A DNA stretch of 64,000 nucleotides from JAJRVM01 sp963700515 (lineage in GTDB: Bacteria > Planctomycetota > Planctomycetia > Pirellulales > Pirellulaceae), in contig CAVOXY010000005.1 of NCBI GenBank assembly GCA_963700515.1, positions 81,889 through 145,888 on the forward strand. Direction: 5' to 3'. The number at the start of each line of letters is the position of its first letter. Position 1 is the stretch's first letter. A program made the translations under genes and the position numbers. A model generated the notes under the pieces. It did no database searches, was not told where the DNA came from, and saw only the letters and a list, made by a program, of their open reading frames with translations. Positions 8,387 through 17,347 of this stretch are shown here, piece by piece.

Positions 8387-10510
8387 ATGCATAAGACTCG
8401 ATATTTCCTTTTCTCCGTGGCTCTCCTGGCGATGATCGCACCGCGGCTTCGTGCGGACGATCAGGAGGCCAACGCCAGCAAGGAACGTGAACTGATTGCC
8501 GTGCTGCAATCCGACGCGGCGAAGGCGGAGAAAGCCCTTACCTGCAAAGGATTGGCCGTTTACGGTACGGCGGCAGCGGTTCCCGCTTTGGCATCGTTGC
8601 TGACCGATCCGGAGCTGACCTCCTGGGCACGGATTGCCCTGGAAGCGATTCCCGATCCAGCCGCGGACGCGGCACTGCGCGAGGCGATGGGAAAAGTGCA
8701 AGGCCGCACACTGATTGGCGTCATCAATTCCCTTGGCGTCCGTCATGATGCGGCAGCGGTTGGTGCGCTGGCCGAGCGGCTGCAGGATGCCGACGCGGAA
8801 GTGGCTTCCGCGGCCGCCGCGGCATTGGGGTGCATTGGCAACGCCGAGGCCACCCAGGCTCTGCAGCAGGCCCTCACGACCGCTCCCGGTGCTCGCAGCG
8901 CGGTGGCCGAAGGGTGTATCTTCTGTGCCGAGAAACTTCTTACCGAGGGGAAGATGGCCGAGGCCGAGCAGTTGTACGAGCAGGTTCGGAAGGCGGATGT
9001 GCCCAAGCAACGGATGTTGGAAGCCACTCGCGGCGTGATCCTGGCTCGGCAGTCAGACGGCGCGCCCCTATTGATTGAACTGCTCCAGTCGGAAGACAAG
9101 GGCCTGTTCGGACTCGGTCTGTCGACCGCTCGCGAATTGGCGGGAGCCGACGTGACTGAGTCGCTTGTCGGCGCCTTGGAGAAAGTCTGGCCGGAGCGGC
9201 GCGCGCTCGTGATTCTTGCCTTGGCCGATCGTGGGGACGCTGCCGTGCTCCCCACCATGATGGAAGCTGCCCAGAGCGGATCGATGCAGGTACGAATTGC
9301 GGCCGTGGGTGCGCTCGGCCGCATGGGAGATGCTTCGTCTCTCCCGATTCTGTTGAGTGCTGCGACTGAGACGGACGAGGAACTCTCACAAGCCGGCAAG
9401 GCGGCACTCGAAGCATTACCCGGCGACGGAGTCAACAAGGACATTGCCGATCTGTTGGGCCAAGCGACAGGCAAGCAGCGATTGGTGTTGATCGAAGTGG
9501 CTGGTGGGCGACGTATTCCTGCCGTTCCCCTGCTGCTCAAGGCAGCCGAAGATACCGATGCCCAGGTTCGCTCCGCGGCCCTCACGGCGTTGGGCGAAGT
9601 GGTTGAACTGAATGACCTTTCCGCGTTGATCGAACGCGTCGTTGCTCCGCGTAACACCGAGGATGCGGAAGTGGTGCAGCGAGCCTTGCGTGCCGCGAGC
9701 GTTCGCATGCCCGATCGCGAGGCGTGTGCCGAGAAACTCGCGGCTGCCATGAGCGGGGCATCCTTACCGGCCAGAAAGTCGCTGTTGGAAGTGCTGGCTG
9801 CCGTGGGAGGAGCCAAGGCGTTGCAGGCGATCGACGTCGCCGCGAAGGAGAATAATCCCGAATTGCAGGATATCGCCAGCGAACTGTTGGGAAAGTGGAT
9901 GACACCCGACGCTGCTCCGGTGCTCCTTGACTTGGCGAAGAGCAACGTGGATGACAAGTACAAGATCCGCGCTTTGCGTGGCTGTATCGCGATCCTGCGG
10001 CGGTTCGATATGCCGGAACAGGAGCGAGCCGAGATGTGCCGTGCCGCGCTGGCCGCCGCCCAACGCGATGCGGAAAGGAAGCTCGTGCTCGAAGTGTGTG
10101 GAATTCACCCCAGTGTCGATACCTTGAAACTGGCGATCGAATCGGCGAAGGTCCCGGCACTCAAGAACGACGCGGTGGCTGCCGCCTTGGCGATCGCCGA
10201 GAAGATGGGCGGATCCGAGGAAGTGCACAAAATGCTCTCACAGATCGGCTACGATCCCGTGAAGATCGAGATCGTGAAGGCCGAGTATGGTGCGGGGGCG
10301 ACGTTCAAGGACGTTACGGCGATGGTCCAAGGCTTCGTGGGAGATTTTCCACTGATCATTCTCAAGTCCAACAGCTACAACACGACGTTTGGTGGCGATC
10401 CCGCTCCCAACACGGTGAAGCAACTGAAGATCCAATATAAGATCGACGGGAAAGCGGGCGAGGTGACGTTCCCCGAGAACGCCACCGTGCTGCTGCCGAT
10501 TCCGAAATAG
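8387..10510 (+). CDS. Secreted HEAT-repeat protein
   Basis: This 707-residue exported protein has a signal peptide in the first 24 residues (ending LRADDQ). It then consists almost entirely of HEAT/PBS-lyase-type helical repeats of about 31 residues, with recurrent patterns such as AVGALGRMGDAS and AALTALGEV. The last 100 residues lose the repeat pattern and end in a short beta-rich tail (KQLKIQYKIDGKAG). HEAT solenoids are binding scaffolds, so a partner rather than a reaction is expected. It may pair with the upstream exported oxidoreductase. A strong terminator follows 28 bases after the stop. Confidence 0.85.
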   Translation: MHKTRYFLFSVALLAMIAPRLRADDQEANASKERELIAVLQSDAAKAEKALTCKGLAVYGTAAAVPALASLLTDPELTSWARIALEAIPDPAADAALREAMGKVQGRTLIGVINSLGVRHDAAAVGALAERLQDADAEVASAAAAALGCIGNAEATQALQQALTTAPGARSAVAEGCIFCAEKLLTEGKMAEAEQLYEQVRKADVPKQRMLEATRGVILARQSDGAPLLIELLQSEDKGLFGLGLSTARELAGADVTESLVGALEKVWPERRALVILALADRGDAAVLPTMMEAAQSGSMQVRIAAVGALGRMGDASSLPILLSAATETDEELSQAGKAALEALPGDGVNKDIADLLGQATGKQRLVLIEVAGGRRIPAVPLLLKAAEDTDAQVRSAALTALGEVVELNDLSALIERVVAPRNTEDAEVVQRALRAASVRMPDREACAEKLAAAMSGASLPARKSLLEVLAAVGGAKALQAIDVAAKENNPELQDIASELLGKWMTPDAAPVLLDLAKSNVDDKYKIRALRGCIAILRRFDMPEQERAEMCRAALAAAQRDAERKLVLEVCGIHPSVDTLKLAIESAKVPALKNDAVAAALAIAEKMGGSEEVHKMLSQIGYDPVKIEIVKAEYGAGATFKDVTAMVQGFVGDFPLIILKSNSYNTTFGGDPAPNTVKQLKIQYKIDGKAGEVTFPENATVLLPIPK

Positions 10511-10537
10511 TTCCCCCTTTTGACGGCGGTCCGACCT

Positions 10538-10580
10538 GCGTGCAGCACGGCGCGAAACGTGCCGCGCTGCACGCTTTTGT
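10538..10580 (+). terminator. Rho-independent terminator after the HEAT-repeat gene
   Basis: Two 17-base arms (10538-10554 and 10558-10574) pair with two mismatches over an AAA loop. They are followed by TTTTGTT. The hairpin is GC-rich and closely placed after the stop at 10510. Confidence 0.8.
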
Positions 10581-10846
10581 TCTGGTAGTTGTGCCACGCT
10601 CTTGGCGGGAAGATAAGAACATGCACCGATTATCTCATCGCCAACTTTCGGATCACCGTGGAGCGAAGGCCTCCTTCCTGGCCATTGATCGCGGTACGCC
10701 CACAGCCTGGCAACAGGCACGTAAGATCAGCACGATGCTCACCAGCCCACCAGCAACTCCGCACCCGCCCCACTCGCCAGCAAGTCAAATAGCTTGCCAC
10801 GCGATCTCGCCAGCGGCTAACTAAACCGCTTCACTCATTAGTAATC

Positions 10847-11116
10847 GTGAACGCGATCAGCCTTCGGGTGCAGTCGGATGTGCTACACATTTCTTCGAAT
10901 GACTGCTTTTGTTCTTGGGCGGCGATCAACCGGCAGGAGTTGACGTACGACGTCATGGGGCGACTGATCGGGGTTCCACGCAGGGGACTGGGACGGCTGC
11001 TTGAGCCAATGCAGTCTTACTGCATTGTCCAACGACGTCGGCGCAATGGCAAACGCAGAAGACGCGCCGATCGAATTGCCTCCACCGTAGGGCGGGATCC
11101 GGAACGCGGTCCTTGA
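10847..11116 (+). pseudogene. Remnant of a small conserved protein (RGLGR...YC family)
   Basis: A short frame contains ELTYDVMGRLIG, PRRGLGRLLEPMQ and SYCI. This run resembles the core of a small protein family of unknown function that normally continues with a PPL...VVNK segment. Here the similarity stops at YCI and the rest is arginine-rich and unlike the family, so the gene looks truncated or shifted. The family assignment is from memory and is moderate at best. It lies beside toxin-antitoxin remains. Confidence 0.35.
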
Positions 11117-11142
11117 ACCGATGTTGGTGGTCCCGCTATAAT
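11113..11142 (+). promoter_or_regulatory. Sigma-70-like promoter of the toxin-antitoxin pair
   Basis: TTGAAC (11113-11118) and TATAAT (11137-11142) are separated by 18 bases. Transcription would begin only about a dozen bases before the antitoxin start, so the leader would contain little more than the ribosome site GGAGG. Confidence 0.5.
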
Positions 11143-11161
11143 CGCGGTTGGAGGTGTGCCC

Positions 11162-11413
11162 ATGCCGACCTACGAAGCCTTGCTTGCGGACGCGACAAAG
11201 CTACCGGTTGCGGACCGAATTCAGCTGATTGACGCAATTTGGGATACGTTGCCTGCTGACGCCTTGCCGCCGTTGAGCGACGAGTGGACTGCGGAAATCC
11301 GCAGACGCTCAGCTGAGTACGATTCTGGCTGCGTCGAGACGGTACCATGGGAGCAAATCAAGGCTGAGGCGTTGCGCCGAGCGGGGCTGACGGAGCCCGA
11401 TGCTTCGCATTGA
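11162..11413 (+). CDS. Addiction-module antitoxin (TIGR02574-like)
   Basis: This small protein of 83 residues matches putative addiction-module components. It has an N-terminal LPVADRIQLIDAIWDTL helix, a central acidic segment, and a C-terminal VPWEQIKAEAL helix that in this family binds the partner toxin. I chose ATG at 11162, seven bases after GGAGG, over the GTG at 11156. The stop overlaps the start of the ParE-like toxin at 11400, the usual arrangement for coupled antitoxin-toxin pairs. It likely neutralises the toxin and represses its own promoter, which is inferred from the family. Confidence 0.8.
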   Translation: MPTYEALLADATKLPVADRIQLIDAIWDTLPADALPPLSDEWTAEIRRRSAEYDSGCVETVPWEQIKAEALRRAGLTEPDASH

Positions 11414-11692
11414 CTATCTCCCTGCGCGCGCCGCGATTTTGACGAGTCCTTTGACTGGTACGCCGCACGGAGTACGCAGACCGCTGAGCGATTTGTCGCC
11501 GCTGTGGATGCCGCACTGACGAATCTGGCCAATGATCCGACGCGGTGCGCGAATCCGGACGGTGTGCACCACGAGTGCCCCGTCAAGAAGTTCCCGTTCC
11601 GCATCGTCTACCGACTGGTGGACGGCGGGGTCTTGATCGTGGCGGTCGCGCACGCCAAGCGGCGTCCGGGCTATTGGCGCGATCGAGTATGA
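11400..11692 (+). CDS. RelE/ParE-family toxin, frame broken once
   Basis: The toxin of the pair. It starts at ATG 11400 inside the antitoxin gene (14-base overlap). The N-terminal MLRIDYLPA and the continuation DFDESFDWYAARS lie in different frames. One base appears lost in the alternating GC run at about 11424-11433. With one base restored the protein is 97 residues. It has the ParE pattern: central AVDAALTNLANDP, then KKFPFRIVYRL and terminal VAHAKRRPGYWRDR. A sequencing error in the GC run or a true inactivating mutation are both possible. An inactivating change in a toxin would be tolerated, so this frameshift is less surely an artefact than those in housekeeping genes. Confidence 0.75.
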
Positions 11693-11797
11693 TCCTCGCA
11701 CGAACCAAGGGATGCAGGCGCGCGGGGGTATGGCCGGTTGGATGTGGTGGCGTCTTTTCGTCCCCGCCGCCTGCTCCCGGTCGTGCTGTCACTGTAC

Positions 11798-12253
11798 ATG
11801 ACGGGAGGTTTCGCCATCAACCTGCTTGACGAATTCCATCGCTATCTCGCGGACCATGGCGTCACGCTGACGGAGCTTTCACGGAAAGACTCGTTTGCAA
11901 TCACAAAACGGTGGACGTCGGTATTTGCGGCACAATCTAATAATCTGCGCGAAACTCAAGGACTGAAAGCAATTGACAAATGGCTGAAGACGACAGATGA
12001 CCAATTGATTTTGCTCTTTCTGTCAGCGAGAATCACCGCTTTTCCGATCTCAGAAAACAGCAGACCATGCACCGCGCACAGATATACTGGTCCGATCATT
12101 GATCTTTCCGCTTACAACGAGCTAGAATTCGCGGTTTTCCCTGAAACATACGAGTGGACCCTCATCCATACCCACGAAGATGGTGCGTTCGGCGGCCCGT
12201 ACTTCATCCGCAACGAATACACTCCTTCGACTGGTGACAGAACAATGCCGTGA
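11798..12253 (+). CDS. Protein of unknown function with HTHE...GPYF motif
   Basis: This frame of about 151 residues starts at ATG 11798; a longer frame opens at 11738. The C-terminal part has YEWTLIHTHEDGAFGGPYFI, a pattern seen in small bacterial families of unknown function such as DUF4275 (recalled, not verified). There is no signal peptide or membrane segment. Its place among toxin-antitoxin genes suggests an immunity- or defence-type cargo gene, but that is inference from context only. A 26-codon frame overlapping its stop (GTG 12250 to TGA 12330) is too short to call. Confidence 0.45.
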   Translation: MTGGFAINLLDEFHRYLADHGVTLTELSRKDSFAITKRWTSVFAAQSNNLRETQGLKAIDKWLKTTDDQLILLFLSARITAFPISENSRPCTAHRYTGPIIDLSAYNELEFAVFPETYEWTLIHTHEDGAFGGPYFIRNEYTPSTGDRTMP

Positions 12254-12363
12254 ACCGGAACGGCGAAGTCGAGGTTCTTGCCAATGGACAATCTTTCGTC
12301 GCCACCCGGTTACGGCGGCCAGGGAGTTGACCGTACGTGTGGTATTGCATTTGATACCAAGTC

Positions 12364-12640
12364 ATGATGCCGCAAGTCGTAATCGACACCAGTGTCGTAC
12401 TATCCGCGCTGTGTTCGCGACGAAAAGCTTCCTATCGCTTGCTCACGCTCTTGGGCTCTAGAAAATTCGGTGTCAGCCGTACGGTTCCCTCGTTGCTCGA
12501 GTAGGAACAGGTAGCCAAGAGATGGGTGGGACAGATTCCGCTTACGGAGGCAGACATCGACCATATTCTCGATTATCTCTGCCAACGGCGTACTTTCCTG
12601 CTGCTGATGAAGAGACATTCTTGTCGTCCGACACTTTCTC
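12364..12640 (+). pseudogene. Broken PIN-domain toxin (VapC-type)
   Basis: ATG 12364 opens MMPQVVIDTSVVLSALCSR, the PIN-domain N-terminus with its first catalytic Asp in IDTS. It continues with KASYRLLTLLGSRKFGVS, typical of the PIN family of putative toxins. An in-frame TAG at 12502 stops it after 46 codons. Family-like sequence resumes after the stop (QVAKRW, then PLTEADIDHILDYLCQR) and then drifts out of register near 12590. The second acidic cluster is not visible. A stop plus loss of the C-terminus indicates a real pseudogene. The remaining sequence to 12977 shows nothing recognisable. Confidence 0.65.
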
Positions 12641-12977
12641 CTTACCTGCCCCTTACTCAACGCTCCAACGCAATTCGTTGGAAGGACAAAAGAATAAGCT
12701 GGCACAGGAGATCATTTTGTCATCTGATATTTCTGTCGTTATTGGCCCCTTCCTGGCTCGTCGACACCATTTCCAGATTATTCGAAACTCGGGCACCCGA
12801 CTAAAGCACTGCCATGAAGGCAGGTTGGTACCCGCTCCGCACTGCGTGCCTCGTGTGGCGGCCTGTTGGTGCGATGGTACGTGTGCTGTACCGGACATGG
12901 TATTTAGAACGCGTTTCCGCACGCAGTGGCACGGGAGCACGGGAGCGGGGAAAAACGCATTCTTTGGCGGAAATCGC

Positions 12978-14138
12978 TTACGGTATATCGACCCAGCGTC
13001 CGTCGGTGATGGATCGCGTGACGGCGTCCAAAACCTGCTGGTTCTCCCAGCCGACCTCGAAACCAGGTTCGGGGACCGTGTCGTCGGCAATGGCTCGGAA
13101 GAAATCGGCGAACTGATTGACGAACGTGTTCTGGTAGCCGATGCCGTGTCCCGGCGGCCACCAGTGGTCCATATAAGGATGGCAGCTCTCATTGATCTGG
13201 ATGCTGCGAAAACCTGGTACATCGGCGGGATCGTCCACGTTGTAGTATTCCAGTCGATTCATGTTCTCGAGGTCAAAGTAGACGGACCCCTTGGAACCGT
13301 TCACTTCCACGCGGTTGTGATTGCGGCGGCCGGCGGCGAAGCGAGTTGATTCGAACGTGCCCAACGCCCCTTCGGCGAATCGCGCGAGGAAGGCGGTTGT
13401 GTCGTCCACGTCCACCGGTTCCATGCGCGTCGAACCGGCTTGGGCGGTCAGCATGGTCGACAGGGTTTCGCTCTGCACTTCCGCCGGCCGCTCCTTGATA
13501 AACGTCTCTTCCATGCCGACCACACGGGAGATCTGGCCGACGAGAAAATGCGCCAGGTCGATGATGTGGCTGTTCAACTCATGGTGCGGACCCGACCCGG
13601 CAATCGCTCGGTTCAGCTTCCAGATGCGGGGAAACTGCGGATCCATGATCCAGTCTTGGAGATAAGCGGCCCGGAAATGATAGATCTTCCCCAGACGTCC
13701 CGACTGGATCAATTGCCTGGCGAAGGCCAAGGCGGGCACGCGCCGGTAGTTGAATCCCAGCATGTGTTTGACTCCGGCCCGTTGCACGGCTTGCAGCGTC
13801 CGCTGTGCCTCCTCCACGGTCGCGGTAAACGGTTTTTCACAGAAGATGTGTTTGCCCGCCTCGGCGGCCGCGATGGCAATCTCGGCATGCGTGCTCGGCG
13901 GAGTAACAATATCGACGATGTCAATATCGGGACGAGCGATCACTTCGCGCCAGTCGGTGGCATACTCCTCCCAGCCGAAATCCTCCGCGGCCTGCTTGAG
14001 GGGCGCTTCGTGGCGGCCGACGATCACCTTGCGAACCGGCTCGATGCCGGTTTTGAAAAAGAACGGCGTGGCCATCAGAGCGTAGCTGTGCGCTTTGCCC
14101 ATGAATTTATAGCCGATCATAGCGACGTTGAGCTTCAT
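12978..14138 (-). CDS. Gfo/Idh/MocA oxidoreductase (sugar operon, last gene)
   Basis: This is a cytoplasmic NAD(P)-dependent dehydrogenase of 386 residues that likely acts on a sugar, inositol or sugar acid. The start ATG follows AGGAGA by about eight bases. The N-terminal nucleotide site is MIGYKFMGKAHS and the family signature CEKPF lies near residue 100. Catalytic-domain residues include the GPHHELNSHIIDLAHF segment, where a His-Asp pair is typical. There is no signal peptide, unlike the two exported relatives at 1458 and 6929. It is the most promoter-distal gene of the eleven-gene operon, 45 bases after the TIM-barrel isomerase. Confidence 0.88.
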   Translation of the reverse strand: MKLNVAMIGYKFMGKAHSYALMATPFFFKTGIEPVRKVIVGRHEAPLKQAAEDFGWEEYATDWREVIARPDIDIVDIVTPPSTHAEIAIAAAEAGKHIFCEKPFTATVEEAQRTLQAVQRAGVKHMLGFNYRRVPALAFARQLIQSGRLGKIYHFRAAYLQDWIMDPQFPRIWKLNRAIAGSGPHHELNSHIIDLAHFLVGQISRVVGMEETFIKERPAEVQSETLSTMLTAQAGSTRMEPVDVDDTTAFLARFAEGALGTFESTRFAAGRRNHNRVEVNGSKGSVYFDLENMNRLEYYNVDDPADVPGFRSIQINESCHPYMDHWWPPGHGIGYQNTFVNQFADFFRAIADDTVPEPGFEVGWENQQVLDAVTRSITDGRWVDIP

Positions 14139-14183
14139 GGCATGCTTCTCCTATGCTGGCGGTCAATCATTCAGTTGGGCCGG

Positions 14184-15047
14184 TTAGTTCGGGCCGTTGA
14201 GTTCAGCCACAAGTCGTTTCAGGTAAGCCACGCTGTCGGCCACCAGTTTATCTTCGTCCTGATTGTCTTTGTGATGGTCGGTCTCCACCGCCAGCACTCC
14301 CTGGTAACCACATTCCTTCAGCGCTCCCACAACGCCGGGCATGTCGACCAAGCCGGTTCCGACGGGAACGGACGAGAAGAAATACCACTCCTCGGGACGC
14401 ACGTGCCGGCAAGCGTCCAGATCTTTCGTATGGGTGGCGACGGTGTACGGCCCCAGTCGCCGCGCGGCGGCCACCGGGTCCTCCATCATGCGGAGCGTAT
14501 TGCCGGTGTCGAAGTTGACTTTCAAGGCCTCCGAATCGACGCGTTCGAGAATCTGTTCGATCTCGGCTGACGTGTAATCGATGTGGTTTTCAATCGCCAG
14601 TACGACGCCGTGATCCGCGGCGATCTGGACACTTTCTGTGAGCATTTTCACGACGGCGTCGATTTGGGGTCCGTGTGGTTCGTAGCGAAACATCAACGAT
14701 GAGGCAACGATCCGCATGATGTCGGCGCCCATGAACTGAGCCTTGGGAATCAGCTCATTCATCTCGCGCCACGCCTGCTGGTTGCGACCGGCCTCCAAGC
14801 CATCGGGATGGCCCCAGGCCAACACTCGTTCCATCTTTCGAGCGTCCAGCTCCGCCTTGATCGCCGACAGGTAAGCGGGCTCCAGGCTCTCAAAAAAACA
14901 CGACTCCAGCGATACGCCGTCCACGCCCAGTTCCACTGCCCGTTGCACGAAGTCGAGAAACGTCCAACGCACTCCGGGGTCGGTTTGATCGGGATAAACC
15001 TCTCCGAAATATCGGTGGTAGCAGTAGCTGTCAATGCCGACCTTCAT
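14184..15047 (-). CDS. Sugar phosphate isomerase/epimerase (xylose-isomerase-like TIM barrel)
   Basis: This 287-residue protein belongs to the AP-endonuclease-2/xylose isomerase-like TIM-barrel family, which interconverts keto-sugars or related compounds with a divalent metal. Visible ligand positions fit the family: ENHIDYTSAEIE (Glu near 150), VNFDTGNTL, HTKDLD and AVETDHH near the C-terminus. I chose ATG 15047, preceded by GAGGAG inside the end of the upstream gene. The in-frame TTG at 15053 is less likely. The upstream stop is only two bases away, so the two genes are translationally coupled. Confidence 0.85.
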   Translation of the reverse strand: MKVGIDSYCYHRYFGEVYPDQTDPGVRWTFLDFVQRAVELGVDGVSLESCFFESLEPAYLSAIKAELDARKMERVLAWGHPDGLEAGRNQQAWREMNELIPKAQFMGADIMRIVASSLMFRYEPHGPQIDAVVKMLTESVQIAADHGVVLAIENHIDYTSAEIEQILERVDSEALKVNFDTGNTLRMMEDPVAAARRLGPYTVATHTKDLDACRHVRPEEWYFFSSVPVGTGLVDMPGVVGALKECGYQGVLAVETDHHKDNQDEDKLVADSVAYLKRLVAELNGPN

Positions 15048-15049
15048 AT

Positions 15050-16369
15050 TCAAATCTCCTCGATGGAAAGTCCCATAACCTTACCCAGGAAACGTATGTC
15101 GACCATTTTGTGGCCCACCAGCAGCAGGTAGTGGTGCGAGGCCAGTTGGCTCATCAATCGGTGTCCATCTCGCACCTTGATCACGCCACCGTTGAGGCAA
15201 TCGGATCCGGGAAATTGCGCGTAGCCGATAAGTTGTCCTTCCGCCACCGTCATCTTGTCCATGGCGGGATGCAATTTCGCCAACGTGACGTCGCCCACCG
15301 GTAGCCGGGCGTCGATGGCGGATGCATTATCGTCGACGATGGCCAGTACCTTCGGGCGAAGCTTCCATTGGGTGGCAAAGGAGGTGGGGATGACGCCCAT
15401 ATAACCGCAATGCGCGACGAGCACATGATTCTCCGCTTCTGCTGCCACGTCCGGGAAAGCCTCAATCCGTTCGTGCTTCAGTGCGGCATTGCCCAGCAGG
15501 AACGGATAGAGATTGGTCATCATGATCGGCGCACGAAGCGAGTTGTGCAGCAGGTACTTGGTGACCATCGACATGGTGTCGGCTTCGCAGCCCCAGATCA
15601 GGCCACGCTCCTCATAGAGCAGATTCCAGGCGAGGCAGGGCGTGGTGTCGCAATGATGCGATTCGTTCAGGCAGTTAATCCCCGCTGCGCGAATCGCTGG
15701 ATCGGCGTCCAGGTCCTGGCGAATGGCCAGGTAGAGCTTCATGGCACTGCGCACTGCGCGGGGCGACAGGCCTTCTGTCGGCAGTTGCTTGCTACTCCAA
15801 GTCTCGTCGGCCTGTGCGTCGGGTACCGCTTGGGCCGCTGCCCCCAGCTGGCGAAAACTCTTCTTGACAATCGTCACGCCGAATTTCTCGGCGAGTCGTT
15901 CTGTGCACTCGTCCTCCCACCAGTAGAATCGTTTGAAAATGCTGGCCTGAAATCCTTCCCCGGGATCATCCTGATAGACCAGGAACTTCGTCTCGCGCAG
16001 CTCCCGCTTGACTCCCAAAGCGCGACAAACGTTCTTGGCTTGCGCCAGCTGGTACGGGCCGATCGTCTCGACGCCGTTTGAGCGAAGGTAGTCGGAGATC
16101 TCCCAGTCCCACATGGATAGCGTGCCGAATTCCGACGTGATCAGTAGGATGGGCAGGTCAATCGATTGAAAGGCGGCGACCTGGCGGTAAGCTTCGCCCA
16201 GCACTTGGGGGAAAATGACGGCCTCCGCTTCCGGGATTGGATTTCCCAACGCGACCGGCTCGAGCAACTCCGCCTCTTCGGCCAGCAGGCTATGGAGTGC
16301 GGCGAGCTGTCTGTCGAAATCGCTGTCCCGGCCGGGATCCAGGTAGAGCGGAACAAGTCGTGCCTTCAT
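15050..16369 (-). CDS. L-fucose/L-arabinose isomerase-like protein
   Basis: This 439-residue protein resembles the FucI/AraA-fold family of aldose-ketose isomerases. It begins with VPLYLDPGRDSDFD and has a mid-protein LNESHHCDTTPC and WGCEADTMSMVTKYLL. Acidic residues in those segments are candidate metal ligands. The ATG at 16369 follows AAGGAA; the open frame extends further upstream but without coding character. Many such proteins are not true fucose isomerases, so the substrate is left open. It lies between the MBL-fold gene and the TIM-barrel isomerase in the operon. Confidence 0.75.
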   Translation of the reverse strand: MKARLVPLYLDPGRDSDFDRQLAALHSLLAEEAELLEPVALGNPIPEAEAVIFPQVLGEAYRQVAAFQSIDLPILLITSEFGTLSMWDWEISDYLRSNGVETIGPYQLAQAKNVCRALGVKRELRETKFLVYQDDPGEGFQASIFKRFYWWEDECTERLAEKFGVTIVKKSFRQLGAAAQAVPDAQADETWSSKQLPTEGLSPRAVRSAMKLYLAIRQDLDADPAIRAAGINCLNESHHCDTTPCLAWNLLYEERGLIWGCEADTMSMVTKYLLHNSLRAPIMMTNLYPFLLGNAALKHERIEAFPDVAAEAENHVLVAHCGYMGVIPTSFATQWKLRPKVLAIVDDNASAIDARLPVGDVTLAKLHPAMDKMTVAEGQLIGYAQFPGSDCLNGGVIKVRDGHRLMSQLASHHYLLLVGHKMVDIRFLGKVMGLSIEEI

Positions 16370-16398
16370 GACAGATTCCTTTGCAAAAGTGCCGCCGG

Positions 16399-17289
16399 TC
16401 ATTGCTTCGACGGAGGTTGTTTCTCGAGCCAGTATACCCGTCCGGCAGTAAGTCGCATGCAGGCCAAGGAACGGGAAACGTCTGCCATCTGCCGATCGAG
16501 CCATGCTGGGTCGACCGTGTTGAAGTCAAACATGCCGAAGTGGCAGGGGATCATCGCTGGAATACCCGCGTCGGCACAGAGCGCCGCTGCTTCGGCAAAC
16601 GTGAAATTGCCCGGCACACCCTGTTGGCGACGCAGTTCGTCGCGACCATTGACCGGCAACAGAGCCAGGTCAATGCTCCATGGCGCGAGTTCCGTTACCA
16701 AACCCGGATACGGAGCGCAATCGCCGCTGTGGTACAGTGCCAACTTGCTGAACGACACGACATATCCTAGGAAATGATGGTTCCCCAACTCGTCGATCTG
16801 CAGTTCTTCGTGCGCCGAAGCGATCGCTTGAATGGTTGTCCCAGGGAGGGCCGGCGCTCGCTCGCCCGCATTGATCGCGACCAGGCGGTTGCCTGGTACC
16901 CCGCGCGACAAGGCTGTCTCCTGGGCGGCGCAAGGGACGACGAATTGGCAATTCGGATTCCGCTGGGCAATTGTCGAGAGCGTCTCCGGGTCCATGTGGT
17001 CGGTGTGTGCGTGTGTGCACAGGACGGCATCCACGCCGGTCAGTTGCTCTGGATCGATCGGCGGCGGCATCATGCGCGTGTGCGGAAAATGTGTCCCTCG
17101 GTACTTCTTGGCCAGCGAGTCGGACAAGTATGGATCGATCAGCAACAGCGTGTCTTGCCAGGACAGCAGGAAGCCAGCCTGACCCAACCAGCAAATTGCA
17201 GGATGCTCGGTGGTGGGCCGCCGGTCCAGCAATGTTGCCAGATCGAAGTCCCCCGCTGGAACGATCCGTGTGCTGTGTGCTGCGATCAT
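16399..17289 (-). CDS. MBL-fold metallohydrolase (UlaG-like lactonase family)
   Basis: A 296-residue cytoplasmic metallo-beta-lactamase-fold hydrolase. The metal-binding HTHAHTDHMD (HxHxDH) is near residue 100. Later come GDCAPYPG (Asp) and PCHFGMFD (His), all intact. The early WLGQAGFLL and IDPYLSD segments match the UlaG group, whose founder opens L-ascorbate-6-phosphate lactone. In this operon a lactonase step on an oxidised sugar is a reasonable inference. ATG 17289 follows a weak GAG-containing site; the longer frame upstream is not supported. It ends 29 bases before the next gene. Confidence 0.82.
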   Translation of the reverse strand: MIAAHSTRIVPAGDFDLATLLDRRPTTEHPAICWLGQAGFLLSWQDTLLLIDPYLSDSLAKKYRGTHFPHTRMMPPPIDPEQLTGVDAVLCTHAHTDHMDPETLSTIAQRNPNCQFVVPCAAQETALSRGVPGNRLVAINAGERAPALPGTTIQAIASAHEELQIDELGNHHFLGYVVSFSKLALYHSGDCAPYPGLVTELAPWSIDLALLPVNGRDELRRQQGVPGNFTFAEAAALCADAGIPAMIPCHFGMFDFNTVDPAWLDRQMADVSRSLACMRLTAGRVYWLEKQPPSKQ

Positions 17290-17347
17290 CAGTAGCTCGC
17301 TATTGCACGGAGAATTCGTCTCTCTTCGAATCTGATAAAGCACTCGA

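Noticed and set aside
8743..9963. Long minus-strand open frame (406 codons) opposite the HEAT-repeat gene
   Set aside because: It is Ser/Ala-rich, lacks a ribosome site and family motifs, and arises because the GC-rich sense gene has few stops on the other strand.
10589..10824. Short plus-strand frames after the HEAT-repeat terminator
   Set aside because: No ribosome site or motif; the sequence is low in coding character.
13440..14570. Plus-strand open frame opposite the last two sugar-operon genes
   Set aside because: It crosses two well-supported genes in the opposite direction and has no motif.
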